Shown here: positions 28,864 to 38,000 of the stretch, one piece after another
How the letters are laid out: each line of letters starts with the position of its first letter
How positions within the stretch are numbered: the stretch's first letter is position 1
Source: Bacteroidales bacterium
GTDB taxonomy: Bacteria; Bacteroidota; Bacteroidia; Bacteroidales; Muribaculaceae
Length of the DNA stretch: 46,940 nt
Assembly (NCBI GenBank): GCA_004554255.1
Contig: SFNC01000003.1
Coordinates: 1 to 46,940, forward strand
Direction of reading: 5' to 3'
Notes under the pieces: generated by a model
Told to the model about the DNA's origin: nothing
Seen by the model: the letters and a program-made list of their open reading frames with translations, nothing else
The model's database searches: none
Made by a program: the position numbers and the translations under genes

Positions 28864-29304
28864 TTATTTAACAGTGAGGATAATAGAGTCGTACCCGGTT
28901 ACCGAAACCTGCTCTCCGCGTTCAATGTCGCGGTCGGTGCCCGGCGCTCGGGCCTGCCATGAGTCGCCGTCAATGCGCACACGCCCCAGCTCTCCGCGGC
29001 GGATTTCGTGCGTGACGGTAGCCTTGCGCCCCAGCAGGGCGTCCATGCCGGTACGGTCCTCGCGGTTGCCGTCGGCGTGCGGCTTATGAAGCCAGCGTCT
29101 GAAGCGCGGAGCGATGAAAATGAACGACAGTATGGCCGCAACCGCCATCGTCACCAGCTGCCAGGCGACGTCGGCTCCAAGCAGGCTTGCCACCATAGCG
29201 GCGAGACAGCCTATGGCGAGGCACAAAGTCCACACCATTGTTGACAGAACTTCAATAATCAGCAGCAAGACAGCTGCGATAAGCCAAATAATCCAGGGTT
29301 CCAT
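28864..29304 (-). CDS. NfeD-family membrane protein with OB-fold domain
   Basis: The 146-residue protein has three hydrophobic segments in residues 3-72 and a cytoplasmic OB-fold domain (about 82-146; MDALLGRKATVTHEIRRGELGRVRIDGDSWQAR). This is the short NfeD form without the serine protease domain. NfeD proteins act with SPFH proteins, and the SPFH gene follows directly. It lies 36 nt after the YeiH-family gene. Confidence 0.88.
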   Translation of the reverse strand: MEPWIIWLIAAVLLLIIEVLSTMVWTLCLAIGCLAAMVASLLGADVAWQLVTMAVAAILSFIFIAPRFRRWLHKPHADGNREDRTGMDALLGRKATVTHEIRRGELGRVRIDGDSWQARAPGTDRDIERGEQVSVTGYDSIILTVK

Positions 29305-29340
29305 GGTAAGATTCAGAGGGTTAAAGTATAATAATGGCTC

Positions 29341-30390
29341 TCAGAGCAGTGCCGGCGCCAGGAAATACGAGAGCGCCCAGCCACCTAAAATAAGCCATAC
29401 ATACAGAATAAAAGCGAGGACGAAAGGCTTGGCACCGGCTTTCTTGAACTTGTCAATGCTGGTTTCGGCTCCGAGAGCCACCATCGCCATCGTCAGCAGG
29501 AAAGTATCTATATATTCTATGACCTTGATGCCCTGAGCGGGGATAAAATCAAAGGAATTGAACACAATCACGGCCAGGAACCACAGGGCGAACCAAGGGA
29601 TGGCAATCTTACTCTTGCCGGTCGTCGCAGCGGCAGTGTCTTTAGCCGTTGACCGCGCCAATCTCACAGCCACCATATATCCCAGGATGAAAAGTACGGG
29701 GATAAGCAGCATCACGCGAATCATCTTGACGATAATCGCCACCTTTGCCACCTCATCGCCCATGGCGTTTCCGGCTCCGACGACATGAGCCACCTCATGC
29801 AGCGTGGAACCGGTATAAATGCCCATCTCGTCGGGAGTTAGACCAAGGATTCCGGCACGATAGGCTATGGGGTAAAGGAACATGGACAGAGTGCCGAAAA
29901 TCACTACCGTGGCCACAGCGACAGCGGTCTTGTACGGTTTGGCGTGGATTGTAGACTCTGCGCCGAGTACCGCTGCGGCGCCACAGATGCCGCTGCCCAC
30001 CGACGTCAGCAGAGCTATGTCGCGGTCCATCTTCAGCAGTTTACCTATAAAAACGCCTCCTATTATAGTGACAGCCACCACTATAGCATCAATAAGGATG
30101 CCTGCGGTGCCTACTGCCGCGATGTCCTGGAAAGTCAGTCTGAAGCCATACAGGATGATGCCGAGGCGCAACAGTTTCTTAGAGCAGAACTGTATTCCGG
30201 GCACCCACGTCTCGGGCAGATGGTTTCTCAGCGAATTGGCATAAAGCATACCTAAGATTATGCCGATAATCATCGGGCTGAACGAGATTTCCTTGAGAAT
30301 CTTAGCCTCGCCGATATAGAATGCGGCGCAGCTGAATAAGCCGATAAGCAGCACACCGTGGAGCATGCTGGCGCGTTTTTCAGTAATCAT
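29341..30390 (-). CDS. YeiH family (UPF0324) integral membrane transporter
   Basis: The 349-residue protein has about ten membrane segments. Family hallmarks are FSPMIIGIILGMLYANSLR, KKLLRLGIILYGFRLTFQDI, the GSGICGAAAVLGAES motif and the STLHEVAHVVGAG motif. YeiH proteins are annotated as putative sulfate exporters, but substrates are poorly established. It lies 26 nt downstream of pfkA. No LysR regulator is adjacent, unlike in some other bacteria. Confidence 0.87.
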   Translation of the reverse strand: MITEKRASMLHGVLLIGLFSCAAFYIGEAKILKEISFSPMIIGIILGMLYANSLRNHLPETWVPGIQFCSKKLLRLGIILYGFRLTFQDIAAVGTAGILIDAIVVAVTIIGGVFIGKLLKMDRDIALLTSVGSGICGAAAVLGAESTIHAKPYKTAVAVATVVIFGTLSMFLYPIAYRAGILGLTPDEMGIYTGSTLHEVAHVVGAGNAMGDEVAKVAIIVKMIRVMLLIPVLFILGYMVAVRLARSTAKDTAAATTGKSKIAIPWFALWFLAVIVFNSFDFIPAQGIKVIEYIDTFLLTMAMVALGAETSIDKFKKAGAKPFVLAFILYVWLILGGWALSYFLAPALL

Positions 30391-30416
30391 AAGCTTACTT
30401 ATCAGGATAAAAGTTA

Positions 30417-31397
30417 TTAAATAGACAGACGGCGCAGGGTGTTCAGCAACTCGCGATTTATAGGTTTGTCGTTCTTAATTGCCTTGGTGAAAGGCACATA
30501 CACAATCTCGTCGTTTCGCAAGCCAATCATCACATTTCGCTGGTCCTCCATCAGGGCGTCAATGGCCGCCGAGCCCATGCGCGATGCCAGGATACGGTCG
30601 TAAGCCGTGGGGCTACCGCCGCGCTGCAGGTGTCCGAGTATGGAGACGCGCACATCGTAACCGGGATATTCGTTTTTCACGCGCTCGGCAAGGCCCATGG
30701 CGCCGCCGGTAACAGGGCTTTCGGCAACGAGCACGATGGAGGAGTTCTTGCTTTTGCGGAATCCGTGCTCAATCAGCTCGGCAAGCTGGTCCACCTGCGT
30801 GGAAATCTCGGGGATAATCGCCGCCTCGGCACCGCTTGCTATCGCACCGTTCAACGCCAGGAATCCGGCATCGCGGCCCATGACCTCAATAAAGAACAGG
30901 CGCTCGTGGCTGGTTGCCGTGTCGCGAATCTTGTCCACGCACTCCATAATGGTGTTAAGCGCTGTGTCATAGCCGATTGTGGCATCGGTGCCGTAGAGGT
31001 CATTGTCTATGGTACCGGGTAATCCGATGATGGGAATATTGAATTCGTTGGCAAAGATGCGCGCTCCGGTAAGCGAACCGTCGCCACCGATAACCACTAA
31101 GGCGTCAATTTCGTGACGGCGCAGGACATCATACGCAAGCTGGCGGCCTTCGGGAGTCTGGAACTCCTTGCAGCGTGCAGTCTTGAGGATAGTACCGCCC
31201 TGCTGTATTATATTGCTGACATTCTGAGTTTTAAAGTCAACAATCTCATCGGTAATCAGTCCGCGGTAGCCACGGTAAATACCCTTTACCTTAAGGCCGT
31301 TGAAAATTGCGGAACGTGTTACGGCACGGATGGCTGCGTTCATGCCGGGGGCATCACCGCCACTGGTGAGGATGCCAATGGTCTTAATCTCTGCCAT
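30417..31397 (-). CDS. pfkA: ATP-dependent 6-phosphofructokinase
   Basis: The 326-residue enzyme phosphorylates fructose 6-phosphate. It has the ATP site [15 protein letters not shown] (11-25), GGDGS at 104-108 (the Gly favours ATP over pyrophosphate), the catalytic Asp131 in [11 protein letters not shown], the substrate loop EVMGRDAGF and the [14 protein letters not shown] segment. It lies 68 nt after the polyprenyl synthase and 26 nt before the YeiH gene. Confidence 0.96.
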   Translation of the reverse strand: MAEIKTIGILTSGGDAPGMNAAIRAVTRSAIFNGLKVKGIYRGYRGLITDEIVDFKTQNVSNIIQQGGTILKTARCKEFQTPEGRQLAYDVLRRHEIDALVVIGGDGSLTGARIFANEFNIPIIGLPGTIDNDLYGTDATIGYDTALNTIMECVDKIRDTATSHERLFFIEVMGRDAGFLALNGAIASGAEAAIIPEISTQVDQLAELIEHGFRKSKNSSIVLVAESPVTGGAMGLAERVKNEYPGYDVRVSILGHLQRGGSPTAYDRILASRMGSAAIDALMEDQRNVMIGLRNDEIVYVPFTKAIKNDKPINRELLNTLRRLSI

Positions 31398-31465
31398 ATT
31401 ATTTCTGTGTTAAATGTGTACGTATTGCTATTATATATAATGTGTAGGGACAGCAAAAAGTTCCC

Positions 31466-32446
31466 TCAGAATTTACGGTCAATAATATAATTGAAGAGGT
31501 CGGCGAGCTGTCTGCGGGGAGTGGAATCCGGGAATATCTCCAGACACTGCATAGCCTCGTCGCGCATTCTCTGCATCACGGCGTAGGCATAGTCTATACC
31601 GCCGTTGTCGCGGGCGAAAGCGTACAATTCCTCTATCTCGTCATCGCTAAGTTGCTCTTTACCACCCAGTTCTTTCATCTTGTCATGGTCGGGCAGAGAC
31701 CCGTCCAGCAGCACATGCAGCAAGGGTAGCGTAATCTTGTACTCACGCAAGTCGTTGCCGGTGGGCTTACCCACCAGCTCGTCGCTGTAATAGTCGAATA
31801 TATCGTCGCGAATCTGGAAAACCAGGCCGAGGAGCTCGGCAAACCTTGTTAGAGCCTTGGATCTCTCGTCGTCCACGCCACAGGCATGGGCGGCCATTCT
31901 GGCGCACGCCTTGAAGAGAGATGCTGTCTTGAAATCAATAATCTGGAAGTAAGCATCCTCGGTAAGTACGTGATAGCGAGCGTTGTATATCTGATCCAGT
32001 TCACCAAGGCTGAGACGGTGGCCCAAGTCGCAGACGGCTTCTATTATGTGGACATTTCCCGTGTTAATGGCCAGCTGCATGGAGGTGGAGACGTAATAAT
32101 CGCCCACCAGGACAGCGATATGATTGTCCCAGGTGGCATTGATGGTGGGTTCTCCACGGCGCATGCGCGACGCATCCACAACATCGTCGTGTATCAGCGA
32201 CGCGTTGTGCAGCAATTCTACCGATGCCGCCGAATCTATCACCATATCATTCACTCCGCCAAGCAGTTGCGCAGTGAGGATGACGGTAATGGGCCGAATC
32301 ATCTTGCCCTTGGTGCGCAAGTTCCCGGCCACAATGGTATGGAGCATAGGGTTAGATGTGGTAAGGCTCTCAGCGATGCGTCCGCTCAGCCTTTCCAGCT
32401 CCGGGGCTATGCTCCGGCGTATTTCCTCGATGGGACTTTGGCTCAT
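31466..32446 (-). CDS. Polyprenyl diphosphate synthase (trans-isoprenyl type)
   Basis: The 326-residue enzyme condenses isopentenyl diphosphate into long prenyl chains, probably for menaquinone side chains. The first aspartate-rich motif is DDVVD (87-91) followed by RRGEPT; the second is DDIFD (214-218). The usual GKRxRP appears as GKMIRP (47-52), a mild departure. Chain length cannot be set by eye. It has its own -7 box and may lead the operon to pfkA. Confidence 0.9.
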   Translation of the reverse strand: MSQSPIEEIRRSIAPELERLSGRIAESLTTSNPMLHTIVAGNLRTKGKMIRPITVILTAQLLGGVNDMVIDSAASVELLHNASLIHDDVVDASRMRRGEPTINATWDNHIAVLVGDYYVSTSMQLAINTGNVHIIEAVCDLGHRLSLGELDQIYNARYHVLTEDAYFQIIDFKTASLFKACARMAAHACGVDDERSKALTRFAELLGLVFQIRDDIFDYYSDELVGKPTGNDLREYKITLPLLHVLLDGSLPDHDKMKELGGKEQLSDDEIEELYAFARDNGGIDYAYAVMQRMRDEAMQCLEIFPDSTPRRQLADLFNYIIDRKF

Positions 32447-32477
32447 CTTTTCGTTGATTTTTTTCTTTTTTCGGCTA

Positions 32478-32485
32478 CAAAATTA
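32478..32485 (-). promoter_or_regulatory. -7 element of the polyprenyl synthase promoter
   Basis: The minus strand reads TAATTTTG, a full TAnnTTTG match 31 nt before the start codon. No convincing -33 TTTG is at the right spacing. It is divergent from the polA promoter. Confidence 0.5.
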
Positions 32486-32513
32486 CTAAATTTTCCTCAA
32501 ACTTACTCATTAA

Positions 32514-32545
32514 TTTTCATATATAGACTAAAAGTTGTAATTTTA
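32514..32545 (+). promoter_or_regulatory. Candidate polA promoter
   Basis: TTTT (32514-32517), exactly 20 nt, then TAATTTTA (32538-32545): one mismatch in each box from the Bacteroides consensus, with correct spacing. The short leader holds a small hairpin GGCTA-cataa-TAGCC (32556-32570). Confidence 0.45.
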
Positions 32546-32586
32546 CACCATCAATGGCTACATAATAGCCAATAAAATACGCCCTG

Positions 32587-35334
32587 ATGGAAGAAAAAAA
32601 GCTATTTTTACTTGATGCCTACGCGCTGATTTACCGTGCGTATTATGCGCTGATACGTGCCCCGAGGGTAACCTCGGACGGCCGCAACACCTCGGCCATA
32701 TTCGGATTCTGCAACACGCTGGACGACATTCTGCGCAAAGAGAATCCCCCCTATATAGCCGTATGCTTCGACCCCCCGCACGGCATCACTTTCCGTCACG
32801 AGGTGTATGCCGAATACAAGGCTCAGCGCGACAAGCAGCCCGAGGACATCACTTTTGCCATTCCCTATATAAAGCGGATTATCGCCGCTTACGGCATCCG
32901 TGTCATTGAGGTTCCGGGCTACGAGGCCGACGACGTGATAGGCACCCTGTCGGTAAAGGCTGAGGCCGAGGGGTTCACCACCTACATGATGACTCCCGAC
33001 AAGGACTACGGCCAGCTTGTCACCGACAAAGTGTTCATGTACCGCCCGGCCATAAAGGGTCAGGGATTCGAGGTTCGCGGCCCCAAAGAGATCTGCGACC
33101 GATATGGAATCAGCAATACCCGCCAGGTCATAGACCTGCTCGCGCTGGAAGGTGACGCCTCGGACAATGTTCCCGGATGCCCCGGCGTAGGCGAAAAGAC
33201 CGCCGCAAAGCTTATAGCACAGTTCGGCAGTGTGGAAAACCTCCTTGAAAACATTGCGGAGCTGAAGGGAGCCATGAAAGCCAAAATAGAGCAGAACGCC
33301 CAACAGATTGAATTCTCCAAATTCCTCGTCACCATAAAAACAGACGTCCCGATGGACGAGACTCCGGACGACCTGCTGCGTGCGCAACCGGACTACGACG
33401 AGCTACGCAAGATTTATACTGAGCTGGAATTCAAATCCTTCCTCGCCAAGATTAACGCCACCGAAGCAATTACAGCCCGGGCCACAGAGAAACCGGCCAA
33501 CGAGCCGCCATCGCTGTTCGACTTTGACGCCGAAACCGAATCCGTCCCCCACCCTGCGCAGGTTTTCTCCACGGAATTCACAATCGCCCGCACCGCGGAG
33601 GACGTCGCCGGCGCTGTCTCGGCCGCAATTGCCGCCGGAAGCGCGTCCATAAGCCTGTACGCCGACGGCGAAGAGGCCATGACGGCAGTACTGAAAGGCC
33701 TGGCACTTACCGTGGACAGCCACAACATCTACATCCCCGCCGCGCTGGTTGACGATGGCGGAAAAGCCGCGCTGACGCAGCTTTTCGCCGCCCCGGAGGT
33801 TACGATAGTCTCCCACGACACAAAACGCGACATGATTCTGCTGCGCCGTCACGGCATCAGCTGGTCGGCTCCTTATTACGATACCCGCCTGGCTTACTAC
33901 ATTTTAAAGCCCGAGCAGCCCAACGGCCTCCCCGAAGTCGCCTCCTCTATGCTTGGGCGCCAGCTTTTCGACGCCTCACTGTCGGCCAACGACCGCAAAA
34001 AGCCCATCCACGGGTCGGAACACGACGTTGCCGCCGCGGTATGCGCCCGCGCCGCCACGGTCGCCGCACTGGTAGCGCCTCTTAAAGCAGAAATCGCCGC
34101 CGATGACCAGGATAAGCTGCTGGACGACATAGAGTTGCCGCTGGTTACCGTGCTCGCCGATATGGAATGGCAGGGCGTGCGTATTGACACTGCCGCGCTG
34201 GCGACGATGTCGCAGAACCTCACTGCGCGCCTCGCCGACATAGAGCAGCGATGCTGGGACATGGCCGGCGGGAAGTTCAATATCGGCTCTCCGTCGCAGG
34301 TCGGCGAAATTCTCTTTGACCGCCTGCATATAGACCCCAAGGCCAAGAAAACCAAACGCGGAGGCTGGAGTACCGCCGAGGATATCCTCGAAAAATATCG
34401 CCGCCAGTGGCCCATAGTAGACCTTATTCTGGAGTACCGCGGCGTAAAGAAGCTCCTGGCGACATACATTGACGCCCTCCCCAAACTTGTAAATCCGACA
34501 TCCGGCAAAATCCACACCACATATAACCAGACTGTTACCGCCACCGGACGCCTCTCCTCCGTAAATCCCAATCTGCAGAACATCCCCATCCGCACCGACG
34601 AGGGGCGCATTATCCGCGCGGCCTTTGTCCCCGACCCCGGATGTGTAATGGTCAGCGCCGATTACAGCCAGATAGAACTGCGCCTTATGGCCGCGCTGTC
34701 CGCCGACCCCGCAATGGTCGAGGCGTTCCGCGAGGGCCTGGACATCCACCGCGCCACCGCCGCCAAGATTTACCACAAAGCACTTGACGAGGTCACAGAC
34801 AACGAGCGCCGCAATGCCAAAACGGCCAACTTCGGCATAATATACGGCATCAGCGCATTCGGCCTCAGCGAACGCCTCGGCATTCCCCGCAGCGAGGCCA
34901 AAGCACTGATTGACGGATACATGCGCACGTACCCGGACGTTGACAAGTTTATGGCGCAGGCCATAGAACGCGGCCGCAATGACGGGTATGTCACCACGAT
35001 AATGGGACGTAAGCGATACCTCCCGGACATTAACTCGCGCAATGCCGTGGTTCGCGGATACGCCGAGCGCAACGCCATAAACGCCCCCCTGCAGGGTTCG
35101 GCGGCCGACATCATCAAGATTGCCATGATACGCGTGTTCCGCGAGATTGGCAGTCGCGGAATGCGTTCGCGCATGATTCTGCAGGTGCACGACGAGCTGG
35201 TCTTCAATGTGCCGGAAAACGAACTCGCCGAACTGCAGGACATAGTAATCCGTTGTATGGAAGAGGCCTGGCAAGGCCCCGTGCCTCTGACCGTCGGCAT
35301 CGGCGCCGGCAAAAACTGGCTTGAAGCCCACTGA
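32587..35334 (+). CDS. polA: DNA polymerase I with a degenerate 3'-5' exonuclease domain
   Basis: The 915-residue protein has an intact 5' nuclease (about 1-290; DAYALIYRAYYAL, EADDVIGTL, TPDKDYGQLV, LEGDASDNVPGCPGVGEKTA). The family A polymerase (about 520-915) has motif A SADYSQIELRLMA, motif B RRNAKTANFGIIYG and motif C LQVHDELVF. The middle 3'-5' exonuclease fold (about 330-510) has lost key residues. The motif I DTE is Tyr358-Ala-Asp360. Motif II keeps Asp415. The motif III Tyr and Asp are Ala484 and Arg488. So it should fill gaps and remove primers but not proofread. An Ig-fold lipoprotein gene follows 45 nt later. Confidence 0.95.
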   Translation: MEEKKLFLLDAYALIYRAYYALIRAPRVTSDGRNTSAIFGFCNTLDDILRKENPPYIAVCFDPPHGITFRHEVYAEYKAQRDKQPEDITFAIPYIKRIIAAYGIRVIEVPGYEADDVIGTLSVKAEAEGFTTYMMTPDKDYGQLVTDKVFMYRPAIKGQGFEVRGPKEICDRYGISNTRQVIDLLALEGDASDNVPGCPGVGEKTAAKLIAQFGSVENLLENIAELKGAMKAKIEQNAQQIEFSKFLVTIKTDVPMDETPDDLLRAQPDYDELRKIYTELEFKSFLAKINATEAITARATEKPANEPPSLFDFDAETESVPHPAQVFSTEFTIARTAEDVAGAVSAAIAAGSASISLYADGEEAMTAVLKGLALTVDSHNIYIPAALVDDGGKAALTQLFAAPEVTIVSHDTKRDMILLRRHGISWSAPYYDTRLAYYILKPEQPNGLPEVASSMLGRQLFDASLSANDRKKPIHGSEHDVAAAVCARAATVAALVAPLKAEIAADDQDKLLDDIELPLVTVLADMEWQGVRIDTAALATMSQNLTARLADIEQRCWDMAGGKFNIGSPSQVGEILFDRLHIDPKAKKTKRGGWSTAEDILEKYRRQWPIVDLILEYRGVKKLLATYIDALPKLVNPTSGKIHTTYNQTVTATGRLSSVNPNLQNIPIRTDEGRIIRAAFVPDPGCVMVSADYSQIELRLMAALSADPAMVEAFREGLDIHRATAAKIYHKALDEVTDNERRNAKTANFGIIYGISAFGLSERLGIPRSEAKALIDGYMRTYPDVDKFMAQAIERGRNDGYVTTIMGRKRYLPDINSRNAVVRGYAERNAINAPLQGSAADIIKIAMIRVFREIGSRGMRSRMILQVHDELVFNVPENELAELQDIVIRCMEEAWQGPVPLTVGIGAGKNWLEAH

Positions 35335-35379
35335 TTCTTTTAACCCTACTTATACCCTTCCCCAAAAAATATCTCTACG

Positions 35380-37410
35380 ATGAAGTCTCCGGCCCGCGCG
35401 ATGTGCGCATTCTTCATAACCATAGCATTGTGTATTCTGTTGGCGGCATGCGCCTCCATGGGACGCCCCGAGGGCGGCCCGCGCGACGAGACGCCGCCGG
35501 TGTATATGCGCTCTTCACCCGGCTCCGGTGCACGAAACTACAACAATAACAAGGTTGAGGTGTGGTTCGACGAGAACATCCAGCTTGACGATGCCTTCAA
35601 CAAGGTTATTGTCTCGCCCACACAGAAGCAGGCCGCCGTGGTGCGCTCGCTCGGCAAACGTGTTTATGTGGAGTTGCGCGACACCCTGCTGCCCAACACC
35701 ACTTATACCATTGACTTCGCCGATGCCATCAAGGACCTTAACGAGGGCAACATCCTGGACGGCTTCGCCCTGGACTTCTCCACAGGCGAGGACCTGGACA
35801 CCTTGCGTCTTAGCGGCATAGTTCTGGAGGCCAGAACCCTGGAGCCGGCACAGGGAATGACGGTGGGCATCTATGCCGACCCCGTAGACACCATGCTCAC
35901 CACCACACCCTTCCAGCGCCTGGCGCGCACCAACCAGTACGGCCAGTTCACGGTCCGCAACCTCAAGCCGGGACGCTACGGCGTGTATGCGCTGAACGAT
36001 GTGAACCGCGACAACCGCTGGGACCGCTCGGAGGATGTCGCGTTCCTGGGCACCTTGGTGTCGCCGTATGTGGAAAACATAATGGTGAACGACACATTGC
36101 GCAATGCCGAGGGCAACGACTCCATCGTCACCCGCCCCGGCGTGGCGTATTTCCCCAATGACCTGCTGCTCACCTGGTTCAACGAGGATTACAAGAGCCA
36201 GTACCTGCGCGACCACGCACGCCCCGAGCGCCGAAAGGTAACCTTGGGAATGGGCGCACCGTCGGACACCCTACCCTCCGTTACTATCGTGGGCGGCGAG
36301 CTGGACGGCCAGGACATTCTGAAGCATGCGCTGCTGCAGAAAAACGCCACAAATGATACCCTGACATACTGGATGCGTACCCCCGAACTTATGGCCATAG
36401 ACTCGCTGTTTCTGGACATTCGCCATCAGTACACCGACACGCTGGAGCAGGTGGTGTGGAAAAACGACACCATACGCTTCTTCTGGCGCGAGCCCAAAAA
36501 GAAGAAAGAGGACAAAAAGAAGAAAGAGGATGCCGACTCCGTACCGCAGATTGAATTCATTAACCTGCAGATGGCCACATCATCGTCGCACGATGTGTAC
36601 GCACCGTTGCGCATGCGCACAACCACACCCATAGAGCGCATTGACACCGCCGGCCTTCACCTTGATATTTATGTAGATTCGGTATGGACACCAATGCCCT
36701 TCAGCCCGCTTGCCGCCGCCGAGAACAATCCGCTTATGGAGCAGATAATAGACTTTGAGCGCAAGCCGGGTCATAAATACCGTTTCACCGTTGACTCCCT
36801 GGCCATAACGGATATTTACGGGCTGTGGAACAAACCGCTTGCCCACGAGTTTACCGTCCGCGCGCTGGAGGATTACTCCAACCTTATTTTCAAAGTAAGC
36901 GGACAGGACTCCATTCCCATGGTGGTGGAACTGCTGGACGGTTCCGACAAACCTCTGCGCGTTATTCCCGTCACAGACGGCAAAGCCGAGATAAAATACA
37001 TAAATCCGGGCACCTATTTTGCGCGACTGTTCCTTGACGCCAACGGCAACGGCAAATGGGACACCGGCAATATCGCCGCCTCGCTGCAGCCCGAGGAAGT
37101 TTATTACTATCCCGGCAAGCTGGACCTGAAAGCCAACTGGGACATAGAACAGCCCTGGGACATATACAAAGAGCCTATTGACACCCAGAAACCGTACGCC
37201 ATCAAGAAAAACAAGCCCAAGCTGAAGAAAGGCGAGAAAGATCCCAACGCCGAGGGCGAAGTGGAATACGATGAATGGGGCGAGCCCATAGACCCCAACG
37301 AGAACTATCGCCGCAACAACGGACGCCGTAACAATAACAATGGCATGAACGGCTTTGGCGGCCTCCGCGGCGGCCTGCAGACGTCATCGGGCACCGAGTT
37401 CCGCCGATAA
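35380..37410 (+). CDS. Ig-like domain lipoprotein
   Basis: The 676-residue product has a lipobox LAAC (Cys24), so it is probably an outer-membrane or periplasmic lipoprotein. Residues about 37-140 look like an SbsA/Big_5 Ig-like domain (DETPPVYMRSSPGSGA, VEVWFDENIQLDDAF, LPNTTYTIDFADAIKD). A carboxypeptidase-regulatory-like beta-sandwich follows (about 145-225; GQFTVRNLKPGRYGVYALND). Later parts contain a charged insert (KKKKEDKKKKED, about 370-382) and an Asn/Arg/Gly-rich tail. The family is common in Bacteroidetes with no assigned function. It starts 45 nt after polA on the same strand; co-transcription is possible but a functional link is not evident. Confidence 0.82.
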   Translation: MKSPARAMCAFFITIALCILLAACASMGRPEGGPRDETPPVYMRSSPGSGARNYNNNKVEVWFDENIQLDDAFNKVIVSPTQKQAAVVRSLGKRVYVELRDTLLPNTTYTIDFADAIKDLNEGNILDGFALDFSTGEDLDTLRLSGIVLEARTLEPAQGMTVGIYADPVDTMLTTTPFQRLARTNQYGQFTVRNLKPGRYGVYALNDVNRDNRWDRSEDVAFLGTLVSPYVENIMVNDTLRNAEGNDSIVTRPGVAYFPNDLLLTWFNEDYKSQYLRDHARPERRKVTLGMGAPSDTLPSVTIVGGELDGQDILKHALLQKNATNDTLTYWMRTPELMAIDSLFLDIRHQYTDTLEQVVWKNDTIRFFWREPKKKKEDKKKKEDADSVPQIEFINLQMATSSSHDVYAPLRMRTTTPIERIDTAGLHLDIYVDSVWTPMPFSPLAAAENNPLMEQIIDFERKPGHKYRFTVDSLAITDIYGLWNKPLAHEFTVRALEDYSNLIFKVSGQDSIPMVVELLDGSDKPLRVIPVTDGKAEIKYINPGTYFARLFLDANGNGKWDTGNIAASLQPEEVYYYPGKLDLKANWDIEQPWDIYKEPIDTQKPYAIKKNKPKLKKGEKDPNAEGEVEYDEWGEPIDPNENYRRNNGRRNNNNGMNGFGGLRGGLQTSSGTEFRR

Positions 37411-37458
37411 AGTTTCCCCGTGTTGCCTCCCGGTCTCGCCGGACCCAAAGGAGGACGC

Positions 37459-37497
37459 AAAAAGGTGGTGTATCAAATTATGACACACCACCTTTTT
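37459..37497. terminator. Bidirectional terminator
   Basis: AAAAAGGTGGTGT (37459-37471) pairs with ACACCACCTTTTT (37485-37497), a 13-bp stem with T-runs on both strands. It serves the Ig-like lipoprotein gene (+) and the small membrane protein gene (-). Confidence 0.9.
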
Positions 37498-37517
37498 AGC
37501 TTGTTGATAAATCGTTA

Positions 37518-37772
37518 TCAGAGCGCCGCCAGTATAATGCTGGCAAATACGGTTAAAAGTAAAATGTATAGGCAGGAGATTACCAGGCCGGCGATTGCGA
37601 GGCCTTTTTTGGGCTTGAACATGCCGATGATCGAGAATACGAGACCCAGAATCCAGAGGATCCAGTTCAGGATGGGAACCCAGCAAAGAATGAGGCCGAG
37701 AAGGGCAAGAACGAAACCGGCAACACCCATTCCGTTGCCTTGCTTAACAACAACTACTTTTTCTTCTTCCAT
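37518..37772 (-). CDS. Small DUF4190-like membrane protein
   Basis: The 84-residue protein has a short charged N-terminus (MEEEKVVVVKQGNGMG) and two to three hydrophobic segments (about 17-50 and 58-82), joined by MFKPKKGLAIAG. The pattern resembles DUF4190-type two-helix proteins. Function is unknown. It is monocistronic, with a -7 box upstream and a terminator downstream. Confidence 0.75.
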   Translation of the reverse strand: MEEEKVVVVKQGNGMGVAGFVLALLGLILCWVPILNWILWILGLVFSIIGMFKPKKGLAIAGLVISCLYILLLTVFASIILAAL

Positions 37773-37819
37773 TGTTTGGTATTTTTATTGGTTAATAAAT
37801 ATATTTAAGGTTATGTTCG

Positions 37820-37827
37820 CAAAGATA
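37820..37827 (-). promoter_or_regulatory. -7 element for the small membrane protein
   Basis: The minus strand reads TATCTTTG, a full TAnnTTTG match 47 nt before the start codon. The -33 region has no clear TTTG. Confidence 0.5.
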
Positions 37828-37936
37828 TGCAAAAAAAACATCAGTATAGCAGTCTAATGTGTTAATATATCTTAAATATATTTTATGACTGTCTTTTTGT
37901 ATCGTATTGTACGGTGAAACGAGATTATAAAATACA

Positions 37937-37975
37937 CCTGCCGCAAAGTCTTTATTGCTAAGACTTTGCGGCAGG
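37937..37975 (-). terminator. Terminator of the RND/LpxA-like operon
   Basis: A perfect 16-bp inverted repeat (37937-37952 with 37960-37975, CCTGCCGCAAAGTCTT) with a 7-nt loop lies 25 nt after the LpxA-like stop. On the minus strand it is followed by TGTATTTTATAA, a moderate T-rich tail. Confidence 0.75.
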
Positions 37976-38000
37976 ATTATTTTATGGATAGACTGTAGGG

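Noticed and set aside
33976-35331. 451-residue open frame antisense to polA
   Set aside because: GC-rich third codon positions create long shadow frames; the sense frame carries all polymerase motifs, and the antisense product resembles nothing.
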